Part shown: one piece after another, positions 20,401 to 31,606 of the stretch
Numbering within the stretch: the first letter of the stretch is position 1
Layout: each line of letters starts with the position of its first letter
NCBI RefSeq assembly: GCF_016919245.1
Contig: NZ_JAFEJA010000001.1
Location: 1,922,001-1,986,000, forward strand
Source: Streptomyces zhihengii
Lineage (GTDB): Bacteria > Actinomycetota > Actinomycetes > Streptomycetales > Streptomycetaceae
DNA length: 64,000 nucleotides
Reading direction: 5' to 3'
The notes under the pieces: model-generated
Database searches by the model: none
Seen by the model: only the letters and a program-made list of their open reading frames with translations
Told to the model about the DNA's origin: nothing
Made by a program: the position numbers and the translations under genes

Positions 20401-22067
20401 ACGACGTCCGGACCCTCACCGCGCACGTGCTGGAAGCCGTCCAGGCCCACATCACCACCGACCCCGACGACACCCGCCTCGTGGTACTGACCCGCGACGC
20501 CCGCACCAACCCCGCACAAGCCGCCGTCCACGGACTCGTCCGCACCGCCCAGAACGAACACCCCGACCGCATCACCCTCATCGACACCGACACCGACACA
20601 ACACTCCTCCCCCACGCCCTCGCCACCGGCGAACCCCAACTCGCCCTCACCCACAACACCCTCACCGTCCCCCGCCTCACCCGCACCACCCCACCGACCA
20701 CGGCCACCAGCCCCCTCGACCCCCACGGCACCGTCCTCATCACCGGCGGCACCGGCACCCTCGGCGCCCTCACCGCCCACCACCTCATCACCCACCACCA
20801 CATCACCCACCTCCACCTCATCAGCCGACGCGGACCGGCCGCCCCCGGCGCCCAACAACTCCACGACCAACTCACCGCACTCGGCGCCACCGTCACCATC
20901 ACCGCCACCGACGCCACCAACCCCCAACAAGTCCAAACCCTCCTCGACACCATCCACCCCGACCACCCCCTCACCGCCGTCATCCACACCGCCGGCGTCC
21001 TCGACGACGCCACCCTCACCGCACAAACCCCCACCCACCTCGACACCGTCCTCACCCCCAAAACCGACGCCGCCCACACCCTCCACACCCTCACCCGACA
21101 CCACCCCCTCACAGCCTTCGTCCTCTTCTCCAGCGCCGCCGGCACCCTCGGCAACCCCGGACAGGCCAACTACGCCGCCGCGAACACCTATCTGGACGCG
21201 CTGGCGGCCCGGCTGCGGGCCGAGGGCACGCCCGCCACGGCGATGGCCTGGGGTCTGTGGGAGGAGGCGAGCGGTATGACGGGCGAGCTGAGCTCCACGG
21301 ATCTCCAGCGCGGCCGGCGGACCGGTATCACCGCGATGTCCACGCGGTTGTCGCTGGCGCTGTTCGACGCGGCGCTCGCCTCGCAGGACGCGGCGCTGGT
21401 GACGGCGCTGATGGATCTGCCCGAACTGCGCCGGCAGGCGGCGTCCGGCGAGGTTCCGCCGCTGCTGCGCTCGCTGGTGCGAGCGCCGCGCAAGGCGGCG
21501 CGGAGCGCGGCCGCCTCGGAGCAGTCGCTCACGGACCGACTGAACCCGCTGGCGGAGGCCGATCGCCTCGACGCGGTGCTGGAGGTGGTGCGCGGGGAGG
21601 CGGCGACGGTGCTCGGGCACCCCACGGCTCGTGCCATCGGTGCCGAGAACGCCTTCAAGGACCTCGGCTTCGACTCCCTGGCCGCCGTGGAACTGCGCAA
21701 CCGGCTGGCGGGTGCCACCGGGGTGCGGCTGCCCGCGACCCTGATCTTCGACCACCCGACCCCGGCGGCGCTGGCCGCCCAGTTGCTGGAGGAGCTCGGC
21801 TGCACGGCGGCGGGCGCCGCGGGCGGCACGGGTGCGGACGGTGACGGGGTGCCGGCCGAACTCGCCCGGCTGGGCGAGACGCTGGCCGCGCTGCCGGGGG
21901 ACGGGGCGGCACGCGCCCGTGTCGCGGCCAGGCTCCAGGAGCTGGCGGTGGCCCTCGGGGCGGCGCCGGCCCCGGTCCTCACGGACGACCTGTCCGGCCT
22001 CGACCTCGATGTCGCGACCGACGAAGAGATCTTCCAGCTCATGGACGGAGAACTCGGTCTGTCCTGA
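8433..22067 (+). CDS. Ansamycin type I PKS: AHBA loading module, module 1 and module 2
   Basis: A 4544-residue protein. The ATG at 8433 is chosen because GAGGGG lies nine nt upstream; longer in-frame starts lack one. Loading module: AMP-ligase (1-515; [11 protein letters not shown] near 171, [14 protein letters not shown] near 495), a degenerate KR (to ~900), ACP with LGFTSL (~1012). Module 1: KS 1071-1500 (Cys1243), AT 1599-1948 (GHSQG, YASH, so methylmalonyl), degenerate DH 1959-2220, KR 2242-2560, ACP Ser2701. Module 2: KS 2763-3190 (Cys2935), AT (GHSIG, HAFHS, so malonyl), DH 3670-3940 (His3706, Asp3871), KR 3959-4276, ACP Ser4415. KRs have GGTGTLG, LDD and an intact Ser/Tyr/Asn, indicating B1 type. 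The ligase should activate AHBA. The protein ends in a docking tail, and the next PKS starts 79 nt on. Confidence 0.95.
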   Translation: MLRTELIRPLPELLTAHADRFGNKIAYRDARRAVGWAELAERTGRLAGHLAALRLQPGDRAAFLLGNCVETVESYLSVVRAAAIGVPLNPRSTDAELAHLLGDSGARVVVTDPPHVEQVRRVLGADRSVRIVVTGDGRAPAGTLSFETLATTDAPEPARDDLSLDDVAWMLYTSGTTGKPKGVLSSQRNALFSVAAGYVPIPGLGAEDRVLWPLPLFHSLSHIVCVVAATAVGASVRLVDGFAAEDVLAALREENSTFLAGVPTMYHQLVEAAARKGFAAPRLRMCLVGGSVTTASLHTAFEKAFGAPLLDAYGSTETCGAITMNWPTGPRVEGSCGLPVPGVNVRLVDPRTGSDVPAGEEGEVWVNGPNVMAGYHNDPQATAAALRDGWYRTGDLARRDDAGCFTITGRLKELVIRGGENIHPAEVEEVLRSVPGVADVAVVAKPHTVLGEVPVAFLVPGPEGLDPELLYAACREQLAYYKVPEELYETAQIPRTQSGKIMRHRLLSRPMRLRAANSSHYESLLRLDWVPLTARPAPPAAAPWVLSGPDADALTALLGARLDEASAAGESVPGAVVLSLDVPKAAAAADFAGAVERTVHGLARQVALWLADERLDGVRLAVATRGAVIAGPRESLHNIAHAPVWGLLRSVQAEHPGRVLLVDLDEAPASAEELPRLVTTEEPQLALRGGVPLLPRLARVAAGGEPRENTGLDPERTVVVAGADSAQGAALARHLVAGHRARHLLLIASHGADDENVAALREELTAAGARNVAVAACDTADRGALAAVLEGAERPLTAVVHAGGWEDALAHRPRRALESAVAGLLHLHELSRAHELSAFVMCSSAETLFGAAGEADRSAYNAFVDALAQHRADRGLPALALGWGRWEATGGTAAGAAGGTGVLGVSEGLAMFDAAQLSGPAYSLPLALDTAAIATGEVSPLLGGLIDTSAVPATADSSVADTLRERLAPLPEEERLRILQEIVRTEAARVRDLGGISWVGPKRPFKDLGFTSLHAVALRNRLTETTGLPLPATVAFDHPTPYAVAVLLHTLLTGAEERAEEVRPEVAGSDEPIAIVGMACRLPGGVTSPEELWRLVDEGRDAVSGFPEDRDWNLEELYDPEGSRPGSSYVREGGFLYDVADFDAEFFGISPREAVAMDPQQRLLLETSWEALERAGIDPAALRGKPVGVFSGVMYHDYGAQVDRAPEGSEGYRGIGTAGSVASGRVSYTFGLEGPALTVDTACSSSLVALHLAAQSLRNGECTMALAGGVALMAQPTSFVEFSRQRALAPDGRCKAYAEAADGTGWAEGVGILLLERLSDAERLGHPVLAVVRGSAVNQDGASNGLTAPSGPSQQRVIRQALANAHLSPADVDAVEGHGTGTMLGDPIEAQALLATYGRERDTEQPLWLGSLKSNIGHAQSAAGVAGIIKMVQAIRNGVLPKTLHVDQPSTKVDWTAGAVELLTEARDWPALGRPRRAAVSSFGVSGTNAHVIIEQAPAADEEPGPAGASGAAVLPWVVSARTPAALRAQARQLVGVATDHSPADVAHALAFTRASLEQRAVILADDRESGLSGLRALASGEPAAHVVTGTADVDGRTVFVFPGQGHQWTGMGARLLDTSPVFHHHISECARALSAYVDWDLVDVLRGAEGAPGFDRVDVVQPASFAVMVALARLWQHHGITPHALTGHSQGEIAAAHIAGVLTLDDAARIVTLRSQAIGTHLAGHGGMMSLPLPLTTAEEHLTTYDGRIEIAAVNGPNSTVVAGDPTALDDLHTHLNADGIRARKIPVDYASHTSHVESLQHELATLLDGITPRTADIPLHSTLTGELIDGTTMTADHWYQNLRHQVRFATTIENLAHTGHRTFIEISAHPVLTMPIGDILDQHADTPWTTTGTLRRNDDTPHRFLTNAAELHVRGTTPDWTTLLTPPTTTPDLPTYPFQRTRYWLEGTGSSDAGALGVAAEEHPLLGALVELPGSGGVLTTGRLSLKTHPWLAVDTSGGPSPVPGAVLVELAVRAGDHVAAGTLEELVLEEPMVLPERGSVQVRVQVGAAEAAGGTGQHGRRQVSVHSRADESAEWVRHAIGRLSAQEASFTGDFTVRPPGTAEAVEVSAVASAGLRKVWRHGDEIYAEVALPDELAGEASAYGLHPALLDTVLEAAAYGPLGAARPDGRVLMPHTWRRLALFASGAGQLRVRVTPRGDDTISVAAADSAGAPVLSIRELSFRAVDPNRAVPGQDPLRDALFRVEWQTIPTPDTTTGTDWPVLDLTHRTDDDVRTLTAHALEAVQAHITTDPDDTRLVVLTRDARTNPAQAAVHGLVRTAQNEHPDRITLIDTDTDTTLLPHALATGEPQLALTHNTLTVPRLTRTTPPTTATSPLDPHGTVLITGGTGTLGALTAHHLITHHHITHLHLISRRGPAAPGAQQLHDQLTALGATVTITATDATNPQQVQTLLDTIHPDHPLTAVIHTAGVLDDATLTAQTPTHLDTVLTPKTDAAHTLHTLTRHHPLTAFVLFSSAAGTLGNPGQANYAAANAALDALATRLRTHGTPATSLAWGYWSDVSGMTEHLDEAALRRHRRDGMLGLSAGTGMALLDAALASEEPAYVAAQLDLAGLRARAATEPVPLMLRSLVRPPRRAAAQGQSAAEDRGALGAQLAALPEAERERTVVDLVRAEAATVLGHASAEAIDEKRAFKDLGFDSLTAVELRNRIAKRAGLTLPATLVFDYPSPAVLARKLLGDLVGEQPAAAGAVPAGRGAAADDDPIVIVSMGCRFPGGADGPDELWRLVAEGTDVIGGFPEDRGWDLEALYDPDPEHLGTSYARNGAFLDTATGFDAGFFGISPREALAMDPQQRLLLETSWETFERAGIDPTSLQGQHVGVFVGVNDRDYTLRLQHDAGELEGYRLTGTSGSVASGRISYTFGLEGPALTVDTACSSSLVALHLAAQSVRSGESSMALAGGVALMTTPDAFVEFSRQRGLSTDGRCKAFAEAADGTGWAEGSAMLLVERLSDAERLGHPVLAVVRGSAVNQDGASNGLTAPNGPSQQRVIRAALADAGLSAAEVDAVEAHGTGTTLGDPIEAQALLATYGTGRADAEPLWLGSLKSNIGHTQGAAGAASVIKMVQAMRHGVLPKTLHVDRPSTKVDWAAGAVELLTESRDWPETERPRRAAVSSFGVSGTNAHVIIEQAPGTAGAEAPRTGDDEVPAVRPYVLSAKSPEALGGQAARLARWLRGGEAHLADVAYSLVTTKARLDHRAVVVAGEREELLAALDSLADGGAPASAVTGAPAPGRTAFLFTGQGSQRAGMGRELHARYPVFAAAFDAACEELDRHLDGHVPHPLREVVFAEPGSAEAGELHRTVYTQSALFAVQVALFRLVESWGVRPDFVAGHSIGELAAAHVAGVYSLADGAALVAARGRLMQALPEGGAMVAVQAAEDEVLALLPSDGRAGIAAVNGPAAVVVSGDEDAVLEVAAAVEALGRKTKRLRVSHAFHSARMEPMLEEFRAVAGAVAYAEPRIPVVSTLTGSLVGLDRLGSADYWAEHVRRPVRFADAVGYVRAEGAGRFLEIGPDAVLTAMARETVDALAEQDGPGAGEAVFLPGLRRERSEPATLLAAVAGLYVRGAETDWAALFEGTDARRVALPVYAFQRERYWVEMRPGTADLGSLGLAPAGHPLLGAVVELPDGQGVLATGRLSLTSNPWLADHAKSGTVLVPGTALVELAVRAGDHAGAPVLEELVLQAPLVLPERGGVEVRVQVGAADDSGTGRRPVGIHSRAEDSDVWTRHAAGSVSASQPATAAGQAVWPPAGAEAVDVDGFYERQAAAGHDFGPSFQGLERVWRRGEELFAEVALPDEAAAEASAYGLHPALLDAALHTTSFGAVAETEPGQVLLPFAWNGVTLHAAGAARLRVRITPQGNDAVAVEASDATGAPVASVGSLAFRAVDPAQLSAGDDPLRDALFRVEWQTIPTPDTTTGTDWPVLDLTHRTDDDVRTLTAHVLEAVQAHITTDPDDTRLVVLTRDARTNPAQAAVHGLVRTAQNEHPDRITLIDTDTDTTLLPHALATGEPQLALTHNTLTVPRLTRTTPPTTATSPLDPHGTVLITGGTGTLGALTAHHLITHHHITHLHLISRRGPAAPGAQQLHDQLTALGATVTITATDATNPQQVQTLLDTIHPDHPLTAVIHTAGVLDDATLTAQTPTHLDTVLTPKTDAAHTLHTLTRHHPLTAFVLFSSAAGTLGNPGQANYAAANTYLDALAARLRAEGTPATAMAWGLWEEASGMTGELSSTDLQRGRRTGITAMSTRLSLALFDAALASQDAALVTALMDLPELRRQAASGEVPPLLRSLVRAPRKAARSAAASEQSLTDRLNPLAEADRLDAVLEVVRGEAATVLGHPTARAIGAENAFKDLGFDSLAAVELRNRLAGATGVRLPATLIFDHPTPAALAAQLLEELGCTAAGAAGGTGADGDGVPAELARLGETLAALPGDGAARARVAARLQELAVALGAAPAPVLTDDLSGLDLDVATDEEIFQLMDGELGLS
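13347..14276 (+). repeat. 930-bp duplicated AT segment, copy 1 (module 1)
   Basis: The AT coding sequence appears identical to 24022-24951 of module 3 (offset 10675), covering GHSQG through the post-AT linker ending RYWLE. Codon use is strikingly C-ending here and differs from the AT of module 4, which encodes a similar protein with ordinary codons. Sequence identity at synonymous sites points to recent duplication or gene conversion. Confidence 0.85.
15159..16102 (+). repeat. 944-bp KR repeat, copy 1 (module 1)
   Basis: This segment matches 20310-21181 (module 2) and 25861-26804 (module 3) almost base for base. The visible differences are in codons for TAHALE versus TAHVLE. It spans the structural and catalytic KR subdomains. 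Copy 1 and copy 3 remain identical through the AWG motif, while copy 2 diverges just after NYAAA. Confidence 0.88.
20310..21181 (+). repeat. 872-bp KR repeat, copy 2 (module 2)
   Basis: The module 2 copy of the near-identical KR segment. It is identical to the module 3 copy from TTGTTCCGTG to the codons of NYAAA, then switches to ordinary Streptomyces codon use (AACACCTATCTGGACGC), marking a conversion boundary. Confidence 0.88.
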
Positions 22068-22146
22068 TCCCCGCCAACCGATCGACACCCGAGCCCGTAC
22101 GTCCATCGACGCCTTGCCATCGACGCCTGAAGGGGCAGACCCGGTC

Positions 22147-25100
22147 ATGTCCAACGAGCCCAAGTCCAACGAGTCCGTGCGCGGTGCCGGTGCCGCTGCC
22201 GCCAGCGGCGGCTCCCCGGCCGGCGACCAGAAGCTCCGCGAGTATCTGAAGCGGGCCCTGGTCGACCTCAAGCAGGCGAACCAGCGCCTGCGGGAGGCGG
22301 AGGCCGCCAAGTCCGAGCCGATCGCCATCGTCGGGATGGCCTGCCGCCTGCCGGGCGGGATCACCACTCCCGAGGAACTGTGGGACCTGGTCGAACGGGG
22401 CGGGGACGCGGTCTCCGGCTTCCCCGAGGACCGGGGCTGGGACCTGGAGCGCCTCTTCGACGAGGACCCGGAGCGCAAGGGGACCTCGTACGTCCGGGAG
22501 GGCGGATTCCTCGACGCAGCACCCGAGTTCGACGCCGGCTTCTTCGGGATCAACCAGCGCGAGGCGCTCTCCATGAACCCCCAGCAGCGGCTGCTGCTGG
22601 AGACGTCCTGGGAGGCGGTCGAGCGCGCCGGGATCGACCCGGCCTCGCTCAAGGGCGACCGGGTGGGCGTGTACTCGGGCGTGATGTACCACGACTACGC
22701 GACCGACATGGAGAACGCGCCGGCCGAGGTCGAGGGGTATCTGAGCACGGGTACCGCGGGAGCGGTCGCCTCGGGCCGGGTGTCGTACACGCTGGGCCTG
22801 GAGGGCCCCTCGGTCACCCTGGACACGGCGTGCTCCTCCTCGCTGGTGGCCCTGCACCTGGCGGTGCGGGCGCTGCGCGACGGTGAGATCGACATGGCGC
22901 TGGCGGGCGGCGCCGCGATCATGGCGACGCCGGGTGTGTTCGTGGAGTTCTCCCGGCAGCGGGGCCTGTCCACGGACGGGCGCTGCAAGGCGTTCGCCGA
23001 GGCGGCGGACGGCACCGGCTGGGCCGAGGGCGTCGGCGTGCTGCTCGTCGAGCGGCTCTCCGACGCCGAACGGCTCGGGCACCGGGTGCTCGCCGTGGTC
23101 CGCGGCACGGCCGTGAACCAGGACGGCGCCTCCAACGGACTGACCGCCCCCAACGGCCCCTCCCAGCAGCGGGTCATCCGCGCCGCCCTCGCCGACGCCG
23201 GTCTCTCTCCGGACGAGGTGGACGCGGTGGAGGCGCACGGCACGGGGACCACCCTGGGCGACCCGATCGAGGCGCAGGCGCTGCTCGCCACCTACGGCAA
23301 GGGCCGGGACCGTGCCAGGCCGCTGTGGCTGGGCTCGCTGAAGTCGAACATCGGGCACGCGCAGTCCGCCGCCGGTGTCGCGGGCATCATCAAGATGGTC
23401 CAGGCGATGCGGCACGGGGTGCTGCCGAAGACCCTGCACGTGGACCGGCCGTCGACGAAGGTCGAGTGGTCGGCGGGTGCGGTGGAACTGCTCACCGAGG
23501 CCCGTGACTGGCCGGAGAACGACCGGCCACGCCGGGCCGCCGTGTCGGCCTTCGGCGTGAGCGGCACCAACGCCCACGTCGTGGTCGAGCAGGCGCCGGC
23601 GGCGGACGGAGCCCCGGCCGACGCGGCGATGCCGCCGGCCCACGGTGTCGTGCCGTGGATCCTCTCCGCGAAGTCCCCGGCAGCCGTGCGGGCCCAGGCG
23701 GCGCGGCTGGTCGCGGCGACCGAGGGCCTCGACGCCGGGGCCGTCGGACACACCCTGGCGCGGGCGCGCACGCTCTTCGGGGAGCGGGCCGTGGTGCTGG
23801 CGAAGGACCGGGACGGGTTCGTCCGGGGTCTTCAGGCGCTGGCGTCGGGTGAGCCGGCCGCGCACGTGGTCACCGGGACGGCCGACGTCGACGGCAGGAC
23901 CGTCTTCGTCTTCCCCGGCCAGGGCCACCAGTGGACGGGCATGGGCGCCCGGCTGTACGACACCGATCCCGTGTTCGCCGAGGCGATCGACGCCGTCTCG
24001 GCCGCCTTCCGCTCCTACGTGGACTGGGATCTGGTGGATGTCCTGCGGGGTGCGGAGGGAGCGCCCGGCTTCGACCGGGTGGACGTCGTCCAGCCCGCCT
24101 CCTTCGCCGTCATGGTCGCCCTCGCCCGCCTCTGGCAGCACCACGGCATCACCCCCCACGCCCTCACCGGCCACTCCCAGGGCGAAATAGCCGCAGCCCA
24201 CATCGCCGGCGTCCTCACCCTCGACGACGCCGCACGCATCGTCACCCTCCGCTCCCAGGCCATCGGCACCCACCTCGCCGGACACGGCGGCATGATGTCC
24301 CTCCCCCTCCCCCTCACCACCGCCGAGGAACACCTCACCACCTACGACGGACGCATCGAGATCGCCGCCGTCAACGGCCCCAACTCCACCGTCGTCGCCG
24401 GCGACCCCACCGCCCTCGACGACCTCCACACCCACCTCAACGCCGACGGCATCCGCGCCCGCAAAATCCCCGTCGACTACGCCTCCCACACCAGCCACGT
24501 CGAATCACTCCAACACGAACTCGCCACCCTCCTCGACGGCATCACCCCCCGCACCGCCGACATCCCCCTCCACTCCACCCTCACCGGCGAACTCATCGAC
24601 GGCACCACCATGACCGCCGACCACTGGTACCAGAACCTCCGCCACCAGGTCCGCTTCGCCACCACCATCGAAAACCTCGCCCACACCGGACACCGCACCT
24701 TCATCGAAATCAGCGCCCACCCCGTCCTCACCATGCCCATCGGCGACATCCTCGACCAACACGCCGACACCCCCTGGACCACCACCGGCACCCTCCGCCG
24801 CAACGACGACACCCCCCACCGCTTCCTCACCAACGCCGCCGAACTCCACGTCCGCGGCACCACCCCCGACTGGACCACCCTCCTCACCCCACCCACCACC
24901 ACACCCGACCTCCCCACCTACCCCTTCCAACGCACCCGCTACTGGCTGGAGCGCGGCGAGGGGACGGGCGACGTGTCGGCGGCCGGGCTCGACGCCGCGG
25001 AGCATCCGCTGCTGGGCGCGGTCGTGGAACTGCCGGACGACGCCGGCGTGCTGGTGACCGGTCTGCTCTCGCTGAGGACCCACCCGTGGCTCGCGGACCA

Positions 25101-27504
25101 CGCGGTGTCGGGCACGGTCCTGGTGCCCGGGGCGGCACTGGTCGAGATGGCCGTCGGCGCGGCGGACCGGACGGGCGCGGAGCGCCTGGACGAACTGGTC
25201 CTGGAGGCACCCCTCGTGCTCCCGGCCACCGGGGCCCTGCGGGTGCAGGTGGCGGTCGGCGGACTGGACGAGCTGGGGCGCCGCCCGGTGACCATCCACA
25301 CGCGGGCCGAGGACGCCGCCTCCTGGACGCGGCACGCGACCGGTTTCGCCGCGCCGGCCGAGGCCCGGCGGGCGGCGGCCCACGACTTCACGCAGTGGCC
25401 GCCGCGCGGGGCCGAGGCGCTGTCGGTGGCGGACTTCTACGACCTGCGCTTCGTGGCCGGCTACGAGTACGGGCCCGTCTTCCAGGGCCTGGAGCGGGTG
25501 TGGCGGCGCGGCGAGGAGCTGTTCGCCGAGGTGGCGCTGCCGGACGAGGCCGCCGCCGAGGCGTCCGCGTACGGGCTGCACCCCGCCCTGCTGGACGCTG
25601 CCCTGCACACGGCGGCCTTCGGCTCGGCGCCCCGGGACGGCGACTCGCGCACCCTGCTGCCGTTCGCCTGGAACGGGGTGACCCTGCACGCGGCGGGCGC
25701 GGCGCGCCTGCGGGTGCGGATCGCCCCGGGGGCGGGCGACGCGGTGAGCGTGGAGGTGGCGGACTCCGCGGGGGCGCCGGTCGCGACCGTCGAGAGCCTG
25801 GCCCTGCGGGCCATCGACCCGGCGCAGTTGTCGGCGGGTGACGATCCGTTGCGGGACGCGTTGTTCCGTGTCGAGTGGCAGACGATCCCCACCCCCGACA
25901 CCACCACCGGCACCGACTGGCCCGTCCTCGACCTCACCCACCGCACCGACGACGACGTCCGGACCCTCACCGCGCACGTGCTGGAAGCCGTCCAGGCCCA
26001 CATCACCACCGACCCCGACGACACCCGCCTCGTGGTACTGACCCGCGACGCCCGCACCAACCCCGCACAAGCCGCCGTCCACGGACTCGTCCGCACCGCC
26101 CAGAACGAACACCCCGACCGCATCACCCTCATCGACACCGACACCGACACAACACTCCTCCCCCACGCCCTCGCCACCGGCGAACCCCAACTCGCCCTCA
26201 CCCACAACACCCTCACCGTCCCCCGCCTCACCCGCACCACCCCACCGACCACGGCCACCAGCCCCCTCGACCCCCACGGCACCGTCCTCATCACCGGCGG
26301 CACCGGCACCCTCGGCGCCCTCACCGCCCACCACCTCATCACCCACCACCACATCACCCACCTCCACCTCATCAGCCGACGCGGACCGGCCGCCCCCGGC
26401 GCCCAACAACTCCACGACCAACTCACCGCACTCGGCGCCACCGTCACCATCACCGCCACCGACGCCACCAACCCCCAACAAGTCCAAACCCTCCTCGACA
26501 CCATCCACCCCGACCACCCCCTCACCGCCGTCATCCACACCGCCGGCGTCCTCGACGACGCCACCCTCACCGCACAAACCCCCACCCACCTCGACACCGT
26601 CCTCACCCCCAAAACCGACGCCGCCCACACCCTCCACACCCTCACCCGACACCACCCCCTCACAGCCTTCGTCCTCTTCTCCAGCGCCGCCGGCACCCTC
26701 GGCAACCCCGGACAGGCCAACTACGCCGCCGCCAACGCAGCCCTCGACGCCCTCGCCACCCGACTCCGCACCCACGGCACCCCCGCCACCTCCCTCGCCT
26801 GGGGTCTGTGGGGCGACGCGAGCGGGATGACCGGGCACCTGGGGAACGGTGACCAGGACCGCATGCGCCGTCAGGGCGCGTCCGCGCTGACCGCCGAGGA
26901 GGGGATGGCGCTGTTCGACGCCGCCCTGTCGCTGTCCGAACCGGCGCTGGTGACGAGCAAGATGAACTTCCCCGCTCTGCGGGCGGCGGCTGCCGAGGGC
27001 ACCTTGCCGGTGATGTTCCAGGGACTCGTCCGGGTGCCGCGCAAGGCGGCCCACAGCGCGGGGCCCGCCTCCGGCGGGTCGCTCGCGGACAGGGTCGCGG
27101 GGCTGTCCCCGGCGGAGCGGCAGCGGGAGCTGCTGGACCTGGTGCGCGGCCGTGCGTCGACGGTGCTGGGCGATGTGCCGATCCGTGCGGACCAGCCCTT
27201 CAAGGATGTCGGCTTCGACTCGCTGACGGCGGTCGAGCTGCGCAACCGGCTGGCGAAGGAGACCGGGGTGCGGCTGCCCGCGACGCTGGTCTTCGACTAT
27301 CCGACCCCGGCCGCGCTCGCCCGGCACCTGTGCGACGAGCTGGTGCCCGACACCGGTGCCGAAGAGGCGTCCTCGGCCGCGCCGGCGGCCGCCGTCCCCG
27401 GTGTGGCCGATGTGGAAGCCGCGGCGTCCGAGGAGCTCGGGCGGATCGCGGAGATGGACGCGGACGACCTGGTGGCCCGCGCGCTGGGTGCCATCGGCAC
27501 CTGA
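22147..27504 (+). CDS. Ansamycin type I PKS, module 3 (KS-AT-DH-KR-ACP)
   Basis: A 1785-residue single-module PKS. An N-terminal docking helix (about residues 30-55, [18 protein letters not shown]) precedes KS 58-485 with Cys229. AT 584-935 has GHSQG and YASH, predicting methylmalonyl-CoA. DH 941-1223 has [14 protein letters not shown] (His985), YEYGPVFQG and Asp1150. KR 1239-1558 has GGTGTLG, LDD and an intact [12 protein letters not shown]. The ACP carries VGFDSL with Ser1692. It should extend the chain with a methyl-bearing unit and leave an alpha-methyl alkene. The ATG at 22147 has GAAGGGG about 11 nt upstream. AT and KR are near-identical copies of module 1 segments. It lies between the first and third PKS genes in one transcription unit. 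Confidence 0.95.
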   Translation: MSNEPKSNESVRGAGAAAASGGSPAGDQKLREYLKRALVDLKQANQRLREAEAAKSEPIAIVGMACRLPGGITTPEELWDLVERGGDAVSGFPEDRGWDLERLFDEDPERKGTSYVREGGFLDAAPEFDAGFFGINQREALSMNPQQRLLLETSWEAVERAGIDPASLKGDRVGVYSGVMYHDYATDMENAPAEVEGYLSTGTAGAVASGRVSYTLGLEGPSVTLDTACSSSLVALHLAVRALRDGEIDMALAGGAAIMATPGVFVEFSRQRGLSTDGRCKAFAEAADGTGWAEGVGVLLVERLSDAERLGHRVLAVVRGTAVNQDGASNGLTAPNGPSQQRVIRAALADAGLSPDEVDAVEAHGTGTTLGDPIEAQALLATYGKGRDRARPLWLGSLKSNIGHAQSAAGVAGIIKMVQAMRHGVLPKTLHVDRPSTKVEWSAGAVELLTEARDWPENDRPRRAAVSAFGVSGTNAHVVVEQAPAADGAPADAAMPPAHGVVPWILSAKSPAAVRAQAARLVAATEGLDAGAVGHTLARARTLFGERAVVLAKDRDGFVRGLQALASGEPAAHVVTGTADVDGRTVFVFPGQGHQWTGMGARLYDTDPVFAEAIDAVSAAFRSYVDWDLVDVLRGAEGAPGFDRVDVVQPASFAVMVALARLWQHHGITPHALTGHSQGEIAAAHIAGVLTLDDAARIVTLRSQAIGTHLAGHGGMMSLPLPLTTAEEHLTTYDGRIEIAAVNGPNSTVVAGDPTALDDLHTHLNADGIRARKIPVDYASHTSHVESLQHELATLLDGITPRTADIPLHSTLTGELIDGTTMTADHWYQNLRHQVRFATTIENLAHTGHRTFIEISAHPVLTMPIGDILDQHADTPWTTTGTLRRNDDTPHRFLTNAAELHVRGTTPDWTTLLTPPTTTPDLPTYPFQRTRYWLERGEGTGDVSAAGLDAAEHPLLGAVVELPDDAGVLVTGLLSLRTHPWLADHAVSGTVLVPGAALVEMAVGAADRTGAERLDELVLEAPLVLPATGALRVQVAVGGLDELGRRPVTIHTRAEDAASWTRHATGFAAPAEARRAAAHDFTQWPPRGAEALSVADFYDLRFVAGYEYGPVFQGLERVWRRGEELFAEVALPDEAAAEASAYGLHPALLDAALHTAAFGSAPRDGDSRTLLPFAWNGVTLHAAGAARLRVRIAPGAGDAVSVEVADSAGAPVATVESLALRAIDPAQLSAGDDPLRDALFRVEWQTIPTPDTTTGTDWPVLDLTHRTDDDVRTLTAHVLEAVQAHITTDPDDTRLVVLTRDARTNPAQAAVHGLVRTAQNEHPDRITLIDTDTDTTLLPHALATGEPQLALTHNTLTVPRLTRTTPPTTATSPLDPHGTVLITGGTGTLGALTAHHLITHHHITHLHLISRRGPAAPGAQQLHDQLTALGATVTITATDATNPQQVQTLLDTIHPDHPLTAVIHTAGVLDDATLTAQTPTHLDTVLTPKTDAAHTLHTLTRHHPLTAFVLFSSAAGTLGNPGQANYAAANAALDALATRLRTHGTPATSLAWGLWGDASGMTGHLGNGDQDRMRRQGASALTAEEGMALFDAALSLSEPALVTSKMNFPALRAAAAEGTLPVMFQGLVRVPRKAAHSAGPASGGSLADRVAGLSPAERQRELLDLVRGRASTVLGDVPIRADQPFKDVGFDSLTAVELRNRLAKETGVRLPATLVFDYPTPAALARHLCDELVPDTGAEEASSAAPAAAVPGVADVEAAASEELGRIAEMDADDLVARALGAIGT
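24022..24951 (+). repeat. 930-bp duplicated AT segment, copy 2 (module 3)
   Basis: The partner of 13347-14276. Upstream of 24022 the two modules differ over about 85 bp and then match again through the [15 protein letters not shown] region, giving a mosaic pattern. Confidence 0.85.
25861..26804 (+). repeat. 944-bp KR repeat, copy 3 (module 3)
   Basis: The module 3 copy of the KR segment, matching module 1 over the full length apart from a pair of substitutions near TAHVLE, and matching module 2 up to 21181. Confidence 0.88.
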
Positions 27505-27522
27505 TCACCGACGAGGCAAGCG

Positions 27523-30500
27523 ATGACCGACCGAACGCCGATTGTGGAGGATCCGATGGGTACGCCCAGCGACAACAGCGCCAGCACCACGGACAGCGCC
27601 AGACTGGTCGAGGCCCTGCGCGCCTCGCTCATGGAGAACGAGCGGCTCAAGCAGGAGAACCAGCGCATGGCGGCCGTCGCGCGCGAGCCGATCGCGATCG
27701 TCGGGATGGCCTGCCGCCTGCCGGGCGGGGTCGCCGGTCCGGACGACCTGTGGCGGCTGGTCGACGAGGGCCGCGACGCGGTGACCGGCTTCCCGGAGGA
27801 CCGGGGCTGGGATCTGGAGCGCCTCTTCGACCCGGACCCGGAGCGCACCAACACCTCGTACGTCGGCGAGGGCGGCTTCCTGCACGAGGCGGGCGAGTTC
27901 GACGCCGGCTTCTTCGGGATCTCGCCGCGCGAGGCGCTGGCGATGGATCCGCAGCAGCGGCTGCTGCTGGAGTCGTCCTGGGAGGCGTTCGAGGGGGCGG
28001 GCATCGACCCGACCTCGCTCCAGGGCAGCCGGGTGGGCGTGTACTCGGGCGTGATGTACCACGACTACGCGCCGGATCTGGAGTTCTCGCCGAAGGGCCT
28101 CGAAGGGTTCCTGGGCACCGGGAACTCGGGCAGCGTGGCGTCCGGGCGGGTGTCGTACACGCTCGGGCTCGAAGGCCCGGCGATCACGGTGGACACGGCG
28201 TGCTCCTCGTCGCTGGTGGCCCTGCACCTGGCGGTGCAGGCGCTGCGCAACGGCGAGATCGACATGGCGCTGGCCGGCGGTGCGGCCGTGATGGGCACGC
28301 CGGGTGTGTTCGTGGAGTTCTCCCGGCAGCGCGGTCTGTCCACGGACGGGCGCTGCAAGGCGTTCGCCGAGGCGGCGGACGGCACCGGCTGGGCCGAGGG
28401 CGTCGGCGTGCTGCTCGTCGAGCGGCTCTCCGACGCCGAACGGCTCGGGCACCGGGTGCTCGCCGTGGTCCGCGGCACGGCGGTCAACCAGGACGGCGCC
28501 TCCAACGGCCTCACCGCCCCCAACGGCCCCTCCCAGCAGCGCGTCATCCGCGCCGCCCTCGCCAACGCCGGCCTCACCCCCGCCGACGTGGACACCGTGG
28601 AGGGCCACGGCACAGGCACCACCCTCGGCGACCCGATCGAGGCGCAGGCGCTGCTCGCCACCTACGGCAAGGGCCGCGAGGCCGAACAGCCTTTGTGGCT
28701 GGGCTCGTTGAAGTCGAACATCGGGCACGCGCAGTCCGCCGCCGGAGTCGCGGGCATCATCAAGATGGTCCAGGCGATCCGCAACGGCGTGCTGCCGAAG
28801 ACCCTCCACGTCGACCAGCCCTCCACCAAGGTCGACTGGACCGCCGGAGCCGTCGAACTCCTCACCGAAGCCCGCGACTGGCCCGCACTCGGACGCCCGC
28901 GCCGCGCCGCCGTCTCCTCCTTCGGCGTCAGCGGCACCAACGCCCACGTCATCATCGAACAGGCACCCGCGGCCGACGAGGCACCGGCCGACGAGGCGAT
29001 GCCGCCGGCCCACGGGGTCGTGCCGTGGATCCTCTCCGCGAAGGGCAACGCCGCCCTCCGCGCCCAGGCGGAGCGGCTGCTGACGGACGCCGGGCAGCAG
29101 GCGCCGGGGGACGTCGGGCACGCGCTGGCCTTCGGGCGCGCGCGCCTCGACCGCAGGGCCGTGGTCGTGGGCCGTGACACGGAGGAGCTGGCCGGCGGGC
29201 TGAAGGCGCTGGCGTCGGGTGAGCCGGCCGCGCAGGTGGTCACCGGGACGGCCGACGTCGACGGCAGGACCGTCTTCGTCTTCCCCGGCCAGGGCCACCA
29301 GTGGGCGGGCATGGGCGCCCGGCTCCACGAGACCAGTCCGGTCTTCGCCGAGGCGATCGACGCCGTCTCGGCCGCCTTCCGCTCCTACGTGGACTGGGAT
29401 CTGGTCGACGTCCTGCGCGGTGCGGAGGGAGCGCCCGGCTTCGACCGGGTGGACGTCGTCCAGCCCGCCTCCTTCGCGGTCATGGTGGCGCTCGCCCGGC
29501 TCTGGCAGCACCACGGGGTCGTCCCCGACGCCGTCGTCGGCCACTCCCAGGGCGAGATAGCCGCGGCCCACATCGCCGGTGTGCTCACCCTGGACGACGC
29601 CGCGCGGATCGTCACCCTGCGCTCCCAGGCGATCGGCGCCCATCTCGCCGGACACGGCGGCATGATGTCGCTGCCGCTCCCGCTGGCCACCGCCGAGGAG
29701 CACCTCGCCGCCTTTGACGGACGCATCGAGATCGCCGCCGTCAACGGCCCCAACTCCACCGTCGTCGCCGGTGATCCCACCGCCCTCGACGAGCTCCACA
29801 CCCGTCTCACCGGGGACGGGGTGCGGGCCCGCAGGATCCCCGTCGACTACGCCTCCCACACCAGCCATGTCGCGGCCATCCGCGACGAGCTCGCCGGCCT
29901 CCTGGAGGGCATCGCACCCCGTACCGCCGAGATCCCCCTGCACTCCACCCTCCTCGGCGAACGCATCGACGGCAGCACCATGAACGCGGGCTACTGGTAC
30001 GACAACCTCCGCCACCAGGTCCGCTTCGCGGACACCGTGGAGCACCTCGCGCGCACCGGGCACCGCGTCTTCATCGAGGTCAGCGCCCACCCCGTGCTCA
30101 CCATGCCCGTCGGTGAGCTGGCCGAGAGCGGCGCGGGCTCCCCCGGTGTGATCACGGGGTCCCTGCGCAGGGACGACGGCGGGCCCGACCGCTTCGCCGC
30201 GTCGCTGGCCGCCGTGCACGTCCGGGGTGTGGAGGTGGACTGGAGCCCGTTCTTCGAGGGCGCGTCCGGCCACCGGGCCGAGCTGCCCACCTACCCCTTC
30301 CAGCACCGTCACTACTGGCTCAAGACCTCGCGCAACCCGGGCGTCGAGGGGCCGGCCGACGACTTCGAGACCCTTCACGAGGAGAACGACATGACGTCCC
30401 AGGAATCGTTCGCCGAACGCTTCGCCGCCCTGCCGGAGGAGGAGCGCCTCGGCGCCCTGCTCGGTCTGGTGCGCGCCGAGACGGCCACGTCCCTCGGCTA

Positions 30501-30699
30501 CGCCTCGGCCGACGAGGTCGACGACGACGAGGCGTTCTTCGACGTCGGCTTCAACTCGCTGACCGCGGTCGAGCTGCGCAACCGGCTGGCGGAGGAGCTC
30601 GGTGTCGAGCTGCCCGTGATGCTGCTGTTCGACCACCCGACGCCGGGGATGCTCGCCGAGTACCTGCTGGGCAAGGCCGCGGTCCCGGCCGACGCCTGA
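27523..30699 (+). CDS. Ansamycin type I PKS, module 4 (KS-AT-ACP)
   Basis: A 1058-residue terminal module. An N-terminal docking helix ([20 protein letters not shown]) precedes KS 55-484 with Cys227. AT 583-932 has GHSQG and YASH and is predicted methylmalonyl-specific. The ACP carries VGFNSL with Ser1012. There is no KR, DH, ER or thioesterase, so the last beta-carbonyl should remain a ketone and release must be in trans, fitting the amide synthase that follows. Two starts are plausible: ATG 27523 (GAGG six nt upstream) and ATG 27556 (GGAGG five nt upstream); the longer form is listed. The KS end (28681-28980) is nearly the same DNA as the end of KS1. Confidence 0.94.
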   Translation: MTDRTPIVEDPMGTPSDNSASTTDSARLVEALRASLMENERLKQENQRMAAVAREPIAIVGMACRLPGGVAGPDDLWRLVDEGRDAVTGFPEDRGWDLERLFDPDPERTNTSYVGEGGFLHEAGEFDAGFFGISPREALAMDPQQRLLLESSWEAFEGAGIDPTSLQGSRVGVYSGVMYHDYAPDLEFSPKGLEGFLGTGNSGSVASGRVSYTLGLEGPAITVDTACSSSLVALHLAVQALRNGEIDMALAGGAAVMGTPGVFVEFSRQRGLSTDGRCKAFAEAADGTGWAEGVGVLLVERLSDAERLGHRVLAVVRGTAVNQDGASNGLTAPNGPSQQRVIRAALANAGLTPADVDTVEGHGTGTTLGDPIEAQALLATYGKGREAEQPLWLGSLKSNIGHAQSAAGVAGIIKMVQAIRNGVLPKTLHVDQPSTKVDWTAGAVELLTEARDWPALGRPRRAAVSSFGVSGTNAHVIIEQAPAADEAPADEAMPPAHGVVPWILSAKGNAALRAQAERLLTDAGQQAPGDVGHALAFGRARLDRRAVVVGRDTEELAGGLKALASGEPAAQVVTGTADVDGRTVFVFPGQGHQWAGMGARLHETSPVFAEAIDAVSAAFRSYVDWDLVDVLRGAEGAPGFDRVDVVQPASFAVMVALARLWQHHGVVPDAVVGHSQGEIAAAHIAGVLTLDDAARIVTLRSQAIGAHLAGHGGMMSLPLPLATAEEHLAAFDGRIEIAAVNGPNSTVVAGDPTALDELHTRLTGDGVRARRIPVDYASHTSHVAAIRDELAGLLEGIAPRTAEIPLHSTLLGERIDGSTMNAGYWYDNLRHQVRFADTVEHLARTGHRVFIEVSAHPVLTMPVGELAESGAGSPGVITGSLRRDDGGPDRFAASLAAVHVRGVEVDWSPFFEGASGHRAELPTYPFQHRHYWLKTSRNPGVEGPADDFETLHEENDMTSQESFAERFAALPEEERLGALLGLVRAETATSLGYASADEVDDDEAFFDVGFNSLTAVELRNRLAEELGVELPVMLLFDHPTPGMLAEYLLGKAAVPADA

Positions 30700-30758
30700 C
30701 GGCACGTCGCTCCCCCGCACTCCCTCCCTCCCCGCCCCTGAAAGGCATGGACGACACG

Positions 30759-31538
30759 ATGTTCGACATCGACGACTATCTGACCCGGCTCGGCCACTCG
30801 GGGCCGCGTCCGGCCGCGACCCTGGAGACCCTGCGGGTGCTGCACAAGCGGCACCTGATGACCGTCCCGTTCGACAACTTCCTCAACGAGGAGCGCGGCA
30901 CCGCGATATGGGACGGTGTCGACATCGACGTCGACACCGTCTACAAGGAGGTCGTCACCGGCGGCCGGGGCGGTGTCTGCTACGAGCTCAACGGCCTGTT
31001 CCGGGCCCTGCTCGGTGCGCTGGGCTTCGAGGTCGTCGTGCTCAGCGCCGGTGTGCGCGGCGCGGACGGCGCCTTCGGCCCGGACATGGAGCACCTGTTC
31101 AACGGTGTGCGCGTCGACGGCGAGTGGTACCTCGCGGACGTCGGCTACTCGGGCCCCTCGCTGATCGAGCCGGTGCGGGTCGCGGAGGAGCCCCAGGAGC
31201 AGTACGGCACCCACTTCCGCGTCCTCGCGGCCGACGACGGCTTCCACTACCTGGAGCGCCGGCCGCGGGACGGCGAGTGGGCCGTGATCCACCGGTTCCG
31301 GCTGAAGCCGCGGGACTTCTCCGAGTGGCTCGACGCGTCCAACCCGGAGCTGGACGCGTACGCGCGGATGCTGGCGGCCAACGTCACCTACATCCGCGGA
31401 CGGGCGCTGGAGAACGGTCAGATGACGCTGACCGGCCGGCGGCTGCTGACCGTCGAGGACGGCCGGGAGACGGTGCGGGTGCTGGTGAAGCAGCCCGACC
31501 TCGACGCCGTCCTGAAGACCATCCTGCTGCAGGACTGA
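30759..31538 (+). CDS. rifF: Amide synthase (RifF-like, arylamine N-acetyltransferase fold)
   Basis: A 259-residue NAT-fold protein. The Cys-His-Asp triad is visible as RGGVCYELN (Cys74), MEHLFN (His112) and LADVGYSG (Asp127). RifF-type enzymes take the finished polyketide from the last ACP and join it to the AHBA amine, forming the macrolactam; its place right after the terminal PKS module supports this. ATG 30759 gives MFDIDDYLTRLG, which aligns with the start of known amide synthases; ATG 30747 would add four residues but has AAAGG only one nt away. Presence of this gene implies a macrocyclic lactam rather than a linear acid. Confidence 0.93.
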   Translation: MFDIDDYLTRLGHSGPRPAATLETLRVLHKRHLMTVPFDNFLNEERGTAIWDGVDIDVDTVYKEVVTGGRGGVCYELNGLFRALLGALGFEVVVLSAGVRGADGAFGPDMEHLFNGVRVDGEWYLADVGYSGPSLIEPVRVAEEPQEQYGTHFRVLAADDGFHYLERRPRDGEWAVIHRFRLKPRDFSEWLDASNPELDAYARMLAANVTYIRGRALENGQMTLTGRRLLTVEDGRETVRVLVKQPDLDAVLKTILLQD

Positions 31539-31606
31539 CCCCCCTCACGTCGGCGCGGGCCCCTCCCCGGGCCCGCGCCGGCACCGTCACTGGAAAGGAG
31601 TGCACG

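Noticed and set aside
24505..27327. Minus-strand frame rich in GVGGVG-like stretches, repeated at three sites
   Set aside because: It is the mirror of the C-ending codons in the AT and KR repeats. It repeats wherever those domains repeat and has no start context.
30430..30699. Possible thioesterase at the end of the last PKS
   Set aside because: The protein ends about 40 residues after the ACP serine. There is no GxSxG region, and release is explained by the amide synthase.
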